Positions 12,290 to 22,489 of a DNA stretch of 64,000 nucleotides are shown here, piece after piece. Each line of letters begins with the position of its first letter. Position 1 is the first letter of the stretch. The notes below the pieces were generated by a model. That model was not told the origin of the DNA. It saw nothing but the letters and a program-made list of their open reading frames with translations, and made no database searches. The position numbers and the translations under genes are program-made. The DNA is from Druceiella hillmani (taxonomy: Eukaryota > Arthropoda > Insecta > Lepidoptera > Hepialidae), in assembly GCA_039881145.1 (NCBI GenBank), contig JAYKKI010000095.1, positions 3,743,501 to 3,807,500 of the forward strand. The letters are read 5' to 3'.

Positions 12290-12399
12290 AAGGAATCATT
12301 TATAATTATATTTTGCCCTTATGAATCTTACGTATTGGCAACATTGTCTTAGAAAAGTTTATATTCGTTTAATTAAAGTTCTTTCTTACGCTTTAAAGT
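12290..12399. repeat. 110-bp direct duplication, second copy
   Basis: Copy of 12075-12184 displaced by 215 bp. The near identity implies a recent event. Confidence 0.9.
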
Positions 12400-13787
12400 A
12401 AAATGAACATTCACGTGAAAATCTTCCCTATAAAATATAGATTGGTAATGACTTTTTATAAAAAAAGAAATGATAATCTATTTAATTCATAGCACAATAA
12501 ATTCTATTAAAATCTCATAAAAATGTCAACAGTTACAACGTTAATAGATAAACTTTAATTTTATTCCAAAAAATTGTAATTGTCAGTGTTGGAAAAGAGA
12601 TCAGCGAAAATGGTCTTGGCGTTAGAGAAATTTAATATACTTTTTAAAAAGTTTGTATTTTTTAGGATATCTAACATTAAACAATACAGTGATGGATAAT
12701 CAGGGAAAAGCAAAAAATAAAACACAATTTATAAACATAATACAAAACAGAATGCTCTCTTCATAAACCTGCACGTATTATATTTTCAGGTAACATTTAG
12801 TTTTGCGATACGTATATTTATTTATTTTAAATTTTGCGACCGATTTTTCAACTACTTGTACGTAATGGATTGCCGATAACAATAGAACATTGTGCAAATT
12901 TCAACTTTTGATCTTTAAATGCTGATGTTGCGGGGTACTGCCTGCCTAAACAGTTGCACTCGATGATCTGCTGTTTAAAATGGCATTGTAACTCCCAAGC
13001 AGCGATTTTGTCATTAAACTCTGGATTCTAACTCCTCAGTTCTGATGCAGAAGTGGCACGGTCAGCCTTATACACGATACTTGACTATTTGCTGATTCCA
13101 AATTTGTAAAGTAGGCCACTTGTGAGAGGTTTGCATCTTTGTAACTATCAACTCAAATTAGTATTTTTTTTATAGTAACGAGGTCGAAACACCGAGTATT
13201 TATCTATGTATATGGGGGGGCCGAAGGTCGATTTACTGTAACGATTCAGTTCATCGAATAAATGTATTAAACTAAGGTCAAGCAAATAAAGCAGATTCAA
13301 AAGTTAAATATGAAACAAAGTTATAGATATTTTTACAAATTTTACAATCTATGCTGTACAAAAATTTAGAAAACGATTATGGATTTTTAATATGGGGTTT
13401 TGATCAGACCAAAATAAAATCGTATAGGGCATATAGTAGGACGTGGAGGATACAACGGGACTATTATGAAAAATAACTTTTTCATAAAACAATGCAAGAT
13501 TACTCATTCGTCTGATCGAGGAGTTAAATAAAATTTTGAAGCGAACTTATTTTTCATTTTCTCTATTCAATGGTGTCATTTTCATTCTTGTAACACCAGG
13601 GCATAAAATTATGTGGACTTTTGCCGATTATGGTACCGTAGAATAAACTTGAGTTACATATTCCAAAATAATACAGATCCAGTTAGGTTTATAGCAAAAA
13701 TGGATGACGTTTTAATGATCGATAAAAAATAACAATTAAAATTTTGACCTTTTCATGCCAATACAAGCGGCTTTGGGGATCTGAGTA

Positions 13788-13789
<2 letters not shown>
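12400..13789. other. No feature recognised
   Basis: AT-rich sequence without a convincing open frame, repeat partner or structured RNA. A G-run occurs near 13213-13220. Confidence 0.4.

Positions 13790-13845
<56 letters not shown>
13790..13845. repeat. (AT)n microsatellite
   Basis: TA run of about 55 bp. A small minus-strand ORF that crosses it translates as alternating Tyr-Ile and is not a gene. Confidence 0.95.
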
Positions 13846-13847
<2 letters not shown>

Positions 13848-14142
13848 TGCCAGAATTTATGTGGTTTTGTAATAAATTTATTAAATATATGGTATCTATT
13901 CTTTAAAAGCGTAAAGAAAATTAAAAAAAAACAAATAAGAAAATACATAGTGGTATTGAGATGATAAAATATATCATGGGTATTAAATTTGAAAACTTCA
14001 GAAAACTTTTTTTGTAAGTTTCGAGTTATATTCCATTAATCGTACCAGATGTGGTTTCTTTAAATAATTAAATTTATTAGTGACACATAATTTGTTTTCC
14101 AATAACGAAATATTTGTTTTATTTTCAATATTTTTCTGATTA

Positions 14143-14475
14143 TTTACATTTAAACATTTCGTTACCATTAACAGAACCTCGATGTAAAACTTAACCCCTC
14201 AAAAATGGTCCGTACTCGTTTCGATACTTACAAACATTGAAGCATACGTGGTTTTTCTATTAAACTATTTACGTATATTAATTTTTCATAACGTAAATAT
14301 ATAGCAACGTATTTACATATTACATTTAAACATTTCATTACCATAAACAGAACCTCTATGTAAAAAATAACCCCTCAAAAATGTTCCGTATTCGTTTCGA
14401 TACTTAAAAACATTGAAGCATACGTGGTTTTTTTATTAAACTATTTACGTATATTACTTTTTCATAACGTATATA
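14143..14475. repeat. Tandem duplication of a ~177-bp unit
   Basis: ACATTTAAACATTTCGTTAC at 14149 and ACATTTAAACATTTCATTAC at 14326 open two copies that share AACCCCTCAAAAATG, GTTTCGATACTTA, AACATTGAAGCATACGTGG and TATTTACGTATATTA. A third, diverged relative is readable near 16350-16460. Confidence 0.85.
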
Positions 14476-14486
14476 ATAATACTTGT

Positions 14487-14565
14487 ATATAGCAACCTGC
14501 TTACATACTATATCTATATAATAAATACTTGTATATAGCAACCTGTTTACATACTATATCTTTCA
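14487..14565. repeat. Short tandem duplication (~38-bp unit)
   Basis: The phrase ACTTGTATATAGCAACCTG followed by CTTACATACTATATCT occurs twice in a row (about 14490 and 14527). Confidence 0.85.
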
Positions 14566-15375
14566 CGGCGTAAAAGCATGGTGCATATTTCATAAATTAT
14601 GAGATCTAGGATAAACGATATAGTTTTCCTGTGATCTACCAGTTAGATTTTACCAACGCTGTTTTTTCATAACTTTGGCTTAGTAGTTTAAAAAATAAGA
14701 GGCTGGTAAGCTGTATTTTGCCTATGTTTTAGAATATGTTTCTAAATATGCAATTTAAAATTGTAAACTGATTGTCGTATTTTACATGATTTTTCAAATG
14801 ATATAAAAAATATATATATAGTTGGTAAGATGTATTGCTATGCCAATTTCAAGTTTCCACGTCACATGGTTTCTGAGAAAATCGGCTTTGAAAATTATGA
14901 CATCTAGAATCATTGCTATAGTTTTCCTAAAATATTTGCGTGGGCTTCCAAAAACCCATATTTTTTCAGAATCTTAGTTTGAGTAGTTTCAAAATAAAGG
15001 GCAGGAGGATTTTTTAGTATATCTCTAAAGATATAATACCCAAAATAATGAAAAACAAAAATTTTTTGGGACACTTGTAACTAGCCCTTTCAAACGAAAC
15101 CCCGCTCTATATATGGAATTAAAACATAGTGTTTTTCGAATTTGGTCTAAAATTTCCAACTGAATATTTTTGAGTTTTAGCTATAGCTATATGTTTTAGT
15201 TTTATATGTGCGGATTAATATGCTTTATTGCTACGTCAAATTTCAAGTTTCACCATCAAGCGGTTTCTGAGAAAAACAGCTGTGACGGACATACTTACAG
15301 ATATTTACGTGAGTTATAAAGATCACTCTTTCAAGGGATCCGTCTTTCCTTTTAAGGTACGGAACTCTAAAAACT
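14566..15375 (-). repeat. Interspersed repeat with internal duplications
   Basis: It closes at the right with GGGATCC...CTTTTAAGGTACGGAACTCTA, which is the reverse complement of the opening of the repeat at 19587 (TAGGGTTCCGTACTTCAAAA). Internal copies can be aligned: AATTATGAGATCTAGGAT near 14596 with AATTATGACATCTAGAAT near 14894, and TATTGCTATGCCAATTTCAAG near 14833 with TATTGCTACGTCAAATTTCA near 15225. TTTCTGAGAAAA occurs twice. No protein was recognised. Confidence 0.6.
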
Positions 15376-15509
15376 TAAGAAAAATAACTAATTATCAGTG
15401 AAATTGAGTTTCCTTTCTGCGAAGTAATACTTATATCGCTTACTATTTAAGACCGAATAAGATATTAGGCGTATCGTATCGTATATCGCTTCGAGGATGT
15501 GCGTGTACT

Positions 15510-16268
15510 TAGGGTTGCCAGATGTCCGGGATTTTCGGAATTGTCCCGGAATTTGTGATATTGTCCCATGTCCAGGAATGTAATAAATTTGTCGCGGAAA
15601 TGTAAAAATTATGGTAATTCTTTAAAATTGTCTTTATTGGCATTTTTCGGGAACCTATACATGCCATAGCTGCATTATATTTTGCTAGATTGATCAATGG
15701 AAAGACCGGAATCGCATGATTACGGATCAGATGAAGGCATAAATTGAAATTCAAATAAATTGCGAAGAGTTAGAATTCAACTTCAATTTATTAAAATAAC
15801 TAAATCAAAACATGAACATAATAAATTCAATATTATTGTCATTGTCAAACTACGAAAGTTAAGCTTCGAGTTGAAATTAGATAAGATTAATTATTGCAGG
15901 ACAAATTTCTTTTGCAAAATATTAGTATTAGCTTTTAATAATTTGTAATAAATTACTAAAAGCTAATACTTTATACTAAAAGCTAATTCTTTAATAGCAA
16001 TTTCGTAATAAATGTGATTAACATAACGACTGTTTTTATATTAAATTACTTATAATTATTTAATAAGTCAATAAACTTTATTAAAAAGTTCACTTTTTAT
16101 TTTGGCAAAAGAAAACAATTTTTTTATTTATTTATTAATCTGAATGTTTTTTGGGTTTAAAAAACCTTTTGTTCGGTCAAACTAATTTTTTTTTCTTAAA
16201 TCACTGGTAGTTATAGATATAGTAGAAGAAATGTCCCGGAAAAGGTGATTTTACGTATGGCAACCCTG
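15510..16268. mobile_element. Non-autonomous hAT-like DNA transposon
   Basis: The ends are inverted repeats AGGGTTGCCA (15511-15520) and TGGCAACCCT (16258-16267). Outside them the direct repeat GCGTGTACT (15501-15509 and 16268-16276) is visible, 8 or 9 bp depending on how the end bases are assigned. An 8-bp duplication and CAGGG/TAGGG-type ends are typical of hAT elements. The interior is about 740 bp and AT-rich, with GTCCCGGA-type motifs near both ends. An 81-codon minus-strand frame (15509-15754) runs into the terminal repeat and I do not recognise it. Confidence 0.75.
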
Positions 16269-16276
16269 CGTGTACT

Positions 16277-17617
16277 GCAGGATACTTGTATCTTGCAGTA
16301 ATGTAGAACGAGTGTATCCCGAGTAATGGTTAAGATAGGAAAAAACGTGTCAACACACATTTAGGTACTTATAAACATTTAAGCCTATGTAATATTTTTA
16401 ATTAAACTATACACAAATATTAATTTTTCACCACGTATATTCATTTTTCACTTTTCACTTTTTCCGCAAATTATATTTTTCGCTGGCGTAAAAACATACT
16501 ATTTATAAATGAATGATTCCACATAGAATTAGAAACATTCATTTATAGATTTTACCCTTTACTTATGCTATCAGACTTCTCATTATGTTGACTTTCAAGA
16601 TTATAGGTCGACCGGAAGTACCTACCCTATAGGTTGTGATGATCAATAAAGCTTTTTATGAACAAAAAAATATGATTTAATGGGCTTTATCATTTATTTC
16701 GTGAACCAAAAAAAAACTAAATTTACAGCAATATAAGGCTGTAAATTAAGCAGAATATGATATTAATTTCATTTCTCAAGGCATAAATATTTTGAATGCA
16801 AGTGGAAATCGCACTACGAAGGACCCGCATTCCCGTGTGGCCCGTTGGGCACACGAGAATGTTATATAGAATATATTTAAGTATATGTAGAATTTCTGTA
16901 AAGTTATTTATAAATATTAATATTATTTTCCACTATGTAAATATTTTGCCGAGTGTATATTTTTCAGGTGTGTGAAAAATAAATTTGTTGACTCTGTAAA
17001 TGATTAACGCGAATTGCCTGAAATAATTTTCCATTGAAGAACTTATTAGATGCGATTCTTCTAACTTTTTCAGATTTTTGACAGACGTGGCTAAAAAAAT
17101 TAGAAGAGAACAGGAGTGGGTGAGCGGCCACACTTCAAGACATTTTGGAGTGTTATATCATCTAAAGGAGACAACTTTAATTATTACTATGATTTTACAA
17201 TTTAAGTTTAAAAGACTGCCTCAATGACCCCCTTGATCCTGAGATCCGTGAGAAAAAAATCATCCCAAGTACGATTTATGGAAAGGTAGGCCATTAAAAA
17301 GTTAAAAAAATGTTTTTATTTCTTTATGTAATATAACTGTGTCCAATAATTGATGAATGACCAATAAATTGAAAATGTTCCATTTTTGCTCTTTTGTTTT
17401 GGGAACCTAAAAATGATATATGTATGTTTAATTTAGTTGGTTGCAACTGTAACAAAGGCTAATGCTGTTTCCACACAGTTCGACTGTTTAGTGACTGAAG
17501 TTAGGACAAATTGCGTGCAAATTAATTCTTGTAGATACGAATATAATTGAACGACGCTCATCAACGAATCATCAACGTCGACATGTTTGTTTCGTTGAAT
17601 AAAGAAAAAAAAACGAA
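16277..17617. other. No gene recognised
   Basis: AT-rich DNA containing a diverged relative of the 14143 repeat (16350-16460). A short minus-strand frame at 16933-17133 has no recognisable features. Confidence 0.4.
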
Positions 17618-17662
17618 AAAATCGAGCTGGTCTGACTTTTGTAGTCAGACCAGCTCGATTTT
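17618..17662. repeat. Perfect short palindrome (19-bp arms, 7-base loop)
   Basis: AAAATCGAGCTGGTCTGAC is followed after TTTTGTA by its exact reverse complement. No transposon ends or adjacent gene explain it. Confidence 0.9.
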
Positions 17663-17974
17663 AAAAAGAAAAGGCACAATTAAACAAATTTAATTTATTT
17701 CCTTTCACTTTGACTTTTTATGATGTGTCCAGAAATTATATTTGAAGTTAAAAGAATGAAGATGTACCCCTATAAAGTAAGCATAAATGTTTATACTGAT
17801 TCCGCTAAGTGAACAGTAATTGTTTTCAAAGAACTAGAAAACACAGTTTTGGTTTTCGAACTGAAAAGTACAATCACAATATTGTGAATAGTATTTTCTA
17901 TATAATTACGATATTTACATAATTAAATGAAACTACGTGATGTAGTATTATTTCTACTTTCTTTAAGTTCTTTA

Positions 17975-18015
17975 CCACGACCTAGGTTTCGTTGTATTAC
18001 AACATCTTCAGGTGG
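17975..18015 (-). ncRNA. Hammerhead-ribozyme-like motif, left arm of E2
   Basis: Read on the minus strand: CCAC, CTGAAGA, T, GTTGT-AAT-ACAAC, GAAA, CCTAGG, TC, GTGG. All pairs of stems I and II are kept. Confidence 0.6.
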
Positions 18016-18043
18016 GCTGTTAGCAAAGATGATTGCTAATAGC

Positions 18044-18084
18044 CCACCTGAAGATGTTGTAATACAACGAAACCTAGGTCGTGG
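18044..18084 (+). ncRNA. Hammerhead-ribozyme-like motif, right arm of E2
   Basis: CCAC 18044-18047 pairs with GTGG 18081-18084 (stem I). The core CTGAAGA is at 18048-18054. Stem II GTTGT/ACAAC (18056-18068) closes an AAT loop. GAAA is at 18069-18072. CCTAGG (18073-18078) can give a two-pair stem III or a self-complementary dimer contact. Predicted cleavage follows the GTC ending at 18080. The T at 18055 is one base more than the canonical core between A9 and stem II. Confidence 0.65.
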
Positions 18085-18194
18085 TAAAGGACTTAAAGAA
18101 AGTAGAAATGATACTACATCACGTAGTTTCATTTAATTGTGAATAATGAATTTCAAAAAAATTAATGCCAAATATATTCAATACGATATTTACA

Positions 18195-19586
18195 ATAACG
18201 AATGCATGTTACAACATAAACATTTTCGCCATTTCTCCAATTTGAATAATTATTATTGAACATAGTAACAACTCTTTATTGCTTTACCCATTGCTGTACC
18301 ATACGACATAGGACACATTTTGCAGCCATGACAGCGAGTTATCTTGTAAATAAATAATTAGATGATCAATATATTAATCACAGAATTAACTTAACGAATT
18401 TCTCCATAAAAAAATCGTTTAAGTACGAGTACATCTCGCAATTCCGTGCAAATTTACGCACATAAAGTAGTATTTTCTAGAACTACCTTTGCTAAAATTC
18501 TAAAAAAAATACTTTTTGAAACCTTTTTTGATACGCCACCAGAAACACAAAAGCATATCCTTGCACTTTATTTGCCACCTCTGAAAGGAAATCGGAGAAA
18601 ATGGGCCAGATCGTTGGAGAAAGGGAATATATTTTTAAAAAGCTAGTATTTTCATAATACAAAAAAAAGTAATTTAGCGATTGACAACCTGAAAAGACCA
18701 AAAATAAAATAGTATTTTTATCTATAATACAAAACAAAAAACGATATCTACATAAGAGGCATTTATTACATTCTTAATAAATCATCATGAAGTGTATAAA
18801 CACTTTTTAGGAACTGTTACAAAAAATAATCAATATCGATCGCTTTTTTTAATGTGTAGTCATTGCCTAAATTAATTAAAAATAAACTATCAACTAATAT
18901 TGACAATGTCATTTATGATCTGAGATTGACATTAATTTTGTGTTGTCAAAATGAAAAAGCCTTTCGCTCTTTTCGAGTTTTCGTAGCTTTTTCAACAAAC
19001 AAAATGAAAAATATTCTGATTTTTCATAAAACGTATAAGATTTCACATTTGTGTAAGAGATGATTTAATTAAAAATTTTAAGAGGCTTATTTGTTTAATT
19101 TTTTTCTAATATGTAACTTTTCCGGAGTTTTACCGATCTCTTATTCGTATAAATATTTTTGGGCGTTAACTGTGTATATGGAGGTTAATAATATATTTTA
19201 CCCCTATGACAAATTTCAAAGTACTTCCAAGGGTTTTTAGAAAAGCATCTGACACAGAATAACTGACACGAAAGTACGGACAAGGAATTTATAATTGTTT
19301 CGTTTTTCCTTTTTAAAGTACGGATCAATACAAAGCAAGTAATTGCAAAGTCTACGTACAGGCGTATACAAACGTGTCTTGTCAGACAACATTTAATGGG
19401 TGGGGGGGGGGGGTGATATTGTTTGCCATCTATGCATTTATAAAGGGTTGAACATTTACAGTATTGCTGTTTGCTATTTGCGACCATTGAATATTCAATT
19501 CCCTCAATAGCATATATGCAAATATTTACCTCCCTCGACAGTTTATTATGGAAAGTCTATAATGAATTTATGAATTCTTTAGCCTT
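18195..19586. other. No gene recognised; one diverged repeat pair
   Basis: 18925-18985 is a diverged inverted relative of 46085-46150: both contain GTCAAAATGAA and TTTCGCTCTTTTCGA in the same order. A poly-G run lies at about 19399-19412. Nothing else was recognised. Confidence 0.45.
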
Positions 19587-20117
19587 TTAGGGTTCCGTAC
19601 TTCAAAAGGGAAAAATGGGCCCTTACAGGATCATTCGTTGTCCATCTGTCGGTCTGTCAAGACCTTTTTTCTCAGAAACGCGTGGTGGTATCAAGTTGAA
19701 ATTAATATCAAATACTAAGGTCTACGGTCTCATGGAGCTGTAAAGTCGACGCAATCAAGAAGACCCCTAAAAATAAGGCCATTTGTGCCACATATTTTGA
19801 CATTTGCAAATAAATCAAAACCTATAGTGTATTTCCCGTTGACCTATAATCATGACATTTGACAAGAAGCAAGGTGGCACAGCGGACGTAAAGGAAAAAT
19901 CGAAATCATTAATTTGTAGTTATACCACACAAGAAAATATTTTCTTTTTAAATATGCGTCTGTGAAAGATATAATAGGCAATATATTTTCGTTAAAAAAA
20001 AAATTATATTTTGTAAATAGTTTTGTAAGAATGTTACGTACCATTAAATGTTTATAAATGTCTAAATATGTACGGAACCTTCGTAGTGCGAGTTCCACTC
20101 GTGCTTGATAGTTTTTT
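19587..20117 (+). repeat. Interspersed repeat, copy C
   Basis: Opens TAGGGTTCCGTACTTCAAAA, continues with a CCATCTGTCGGTCTGTCAAG stretch and TTTCTCAGAAACG, and closes TACGGAACCTTCGTAG followed by the small hairpin GCGAGTTCCACTCG and a T-run. The segment 19960-20050 (GTGAAAGATATAATAGGCAA onward) matches copy B near 47865-47945. This layout resembles insect non-coding repeats that I remember, but the family name is not known to me. Confidence 0.65.
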
Positions 20118-21237
20118 TGCCATTTTGAAGTTAAAATCCAGGCAATAAACGTTTTAATTTCTAATAAACTCTGCGTATTTATGCTGACGAAAACACAAAA
20201 CTATTAATTAAACATATCTTGTGTTTTTATGCACTTTTTGTAATTTTTTTTATATTACATTTCAGATACTACCTACAAGATGGAATACATCAAAGCCGAT
20301 TCAAAGAGCAGAGAGATGTTATAATATAGTATATGTGGGAAAAAATATAATTTATGATTTGTAATCGAATAAGGCTTCATTGTGAAAAGTGACACCTTTT
20401 TACAAAACTAGCCTTGAAATCTCACGGGTAGGCAAAGAGTTTTCCCCCATTGATACGTCCTGTGTGAATGCATGTATCATTTTTCTTACTCAAAATTACT
20501 GTCATAATTTTAAGACTATTTTTTAGAAAACCATGAAAAACCATATCAAATGGAAATTTGATGGTTATAAGGTGAGGAGAATTACTATAAAGTATAACTT
20601 GACAAGGATTAAGTCAATTCTGTATAATAGCTCTAGAAAACTTGGGTGAAAAATTATATTATTTTTAAATCGTGAAACGTTTATTATGCAGTTTATGTAA
20701 TTTTATTGTAGAATTTTGAGAAGAACGGTAAGACCGTTTCGAGAATCGTTTAGAGATACATTGTTTCCATGTATCTCTAACGGTTTAAGCAGCTAGCGCC
20801 AAGGTATACCTAGAAAGAGTGATCTTTAAAGAGTATGAATAAATTATATAACTACACCATACTCGTGAATCAATCTATCGATTATTAAACACCGAAATAA
20901 AATCTGTTTAGTACTAATTGAGAAAGTTGCGTACATACAGACAAACGCGACGGGATATTTATTTTATAATGTGTATTAAAGTTTAATGGTTTTATAGAAA
21001 ATTGATCCAATAGCTATCTTTTCAAAAATATTCGGAAGCGAGATATTTACGCTTACGGTCAAATGATGAATTTAATATAGGAAAGTCGTTGTACAAAGTT
21101 TTTGTTTCGGGGGTCCCCGAAGTGGAAAAAAAAATTTAATTGATTAATCTTTATGTTTTGCACTAAAAATTAAAATTTAAAATATTGAAATTCATATATA
21201 ATTTCCTGGGGATATTTTTCATGGTACAATCACTATT
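20118..21237. other. No gene recognised
   Basis: AT-rich sequence. Its only structured feature is the palindrome at 20747-20782. Confidence 0.4.
20747..20782. repeat. Short palindrome (14-15-bp arms)
   Basis: CGTTTAGAGATACAT and, after a 7-base loop, ATGTATCTCTAACG form a stem with one irregularity. Confidence 0.85.
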
Positions 21238-21490
21238 TTTAGTGCCCTGTGGCAAAATTTCCAAAACAAGAACACTTATGGAATCACTTTGGTGGCCGTC
21301 CGTCCGTCTGTTATAGGCGATTTTTTCGGAATCTATTGGATGTAAAGAACAGAAATTTTACATAGAGATAGAGTATAGCGGGCCAATTATAGTCGTATAT
21401 AAACAGTACAAGCAGTTAATTTTGATTTTGGGGGTTAATGTCAGGGGGTAAATACAGAAATAAACAAATTAAAAAGATCGTGTAGGTTGT
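21238..21490. repeat. Possible fragment of an interspersed repeat
   Basis: GGCCGTCCGTCCGTCTGT followed by TTTTTTCGGAATCTATTGG resembles the GTCTGTCC-rich part of the other interspersed repeats here. There is no clear end. Confidence 0.35.
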
Positions 21491-22271
21491 CAAATGAAAA
21501 TTAACTGAAGCACAAATTCAAAAATACAAATGATGTATTTTTTCATGAATTCGTTTAAACATATTTCGGAAAAAAACGCTTGAAAATTGCTGACCCACAC
21601 TTTAAACAACAAACTATCAGAAAAATCTGAAAAAAAAACATGAATATTGGGAATTAGGTATAGATTGAATCAAAATTAGTAGGAATGAAAAATTCCAGGG
21701 TGATTAATTGTTACAAACAACGTAATTGTTCATTTATTTGTAACTGCTAAAGTAATGGGTTTTAAAGAAAATAATTTTAGAAAAAACGCGAATCAAATTC
21801 TACTCCCATACGTTTTTCAAAATCTTTTTAAACTTTACACGTTTTATAAAAGGTTTCTATCGTTTTTGGAAGCTGGTTTTTGCCTTTCCTGACACTCAAA
21901 GTTTGGAACACCGTTGCATATAGCCATATTTCATTATTAGTAATAATATTTATCATTATTTTATTAATAAGGCCATATTTCATGAAATGAGGCATATAGC
22001 CATATTTCATTTCTATTAATATTGCGGAATAATGGTGCGGAATACAAACTGTTCAATTATGATTTGCATTTGATCGATTTTTTCTTCAAATATATGTCTA
22101 TATCTAAGCTGTACTTGCCAAGTCTGTCTGATTTAGTGTGATAGACAAGGTGTTATAAATAAACCAAAGTACTAATGTACCTACTTTCGCTTTTACATTG
22201 GACATAAGTGTGATTATTACATCCACAGCAATATGAACAGCATTTTCTATATAATTATGATATTTGATAAT

Positions 22272-22467
22272 GTGATAATAGATTAGATACATCATAATTA
22301 AGATAATAGATTAGATACATCATAATTAAGATAATAGATTAGATACATCATAATTAAGATAATAGATTAGATACATCATAATTAAGATAATAGATTAGAT
22401 ACATCATAATTAAGATAATAGATTAGATACATCATAATTAAGATAATAGATTAGATACATCATCGTA
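22272..22467. repeat. 28-bp minisatellite, seven copies
   Basis: The unit is AAGATAATAGATTAG followed by ATACATCATAATT. GATTAGATACATCAT starts at 22281, 22309, 22337, 22365, 22393, 22421 and 22449, so the period is exactly 28 bp and the copies are nearly identical. It abuts the 3' end of the LINE relic at 22490 and could derive from that element's tail. Confidence 0.95.
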
Positions 22468-22489
22468 AGCCATGCTCAAGCATTTTATT

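Larger units (their letters stand above)
17920..18181 (+). mobile_element. Palindromic hammerhead-bearing element E2
   Basis: Starts TAATTAAATGAAACTACGTG, folds at 18025-18035, and ends with the unpaired tail AATTAATGCCAAATATATTC. It is flanked by the 13-bp direct repeat TACGATATTTACA (17907-17919 and 18182-18194), the longest target duplication in the family. Both strands contain overlapping 69-codon frames with almost the same protein sequence; this is the expected consequence of a palindrome and does not show coding. Confidence 0.93.

Noticed and set aside
17618..17662. Stable hairpins considered as bacterial-type terminators
   Set aside because: Eukaryotic repeat context, no upstream gene, and the same kind of hairpin occurs throughout.
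17923..18136. Near-identical 69-72-codon ORFs on both strands of the palindromic elements (also 60977-61199)
   Set aside because: They are forced by the palindrome: each strand reads the same sequence. Copies E1, E3 and E4 break the frame, and no protein family fits.
22272..22467. 28-bp direct repeats considered as CRISPR
   Set aside because: Units are adjacent without spacers; it is a minisatellite.
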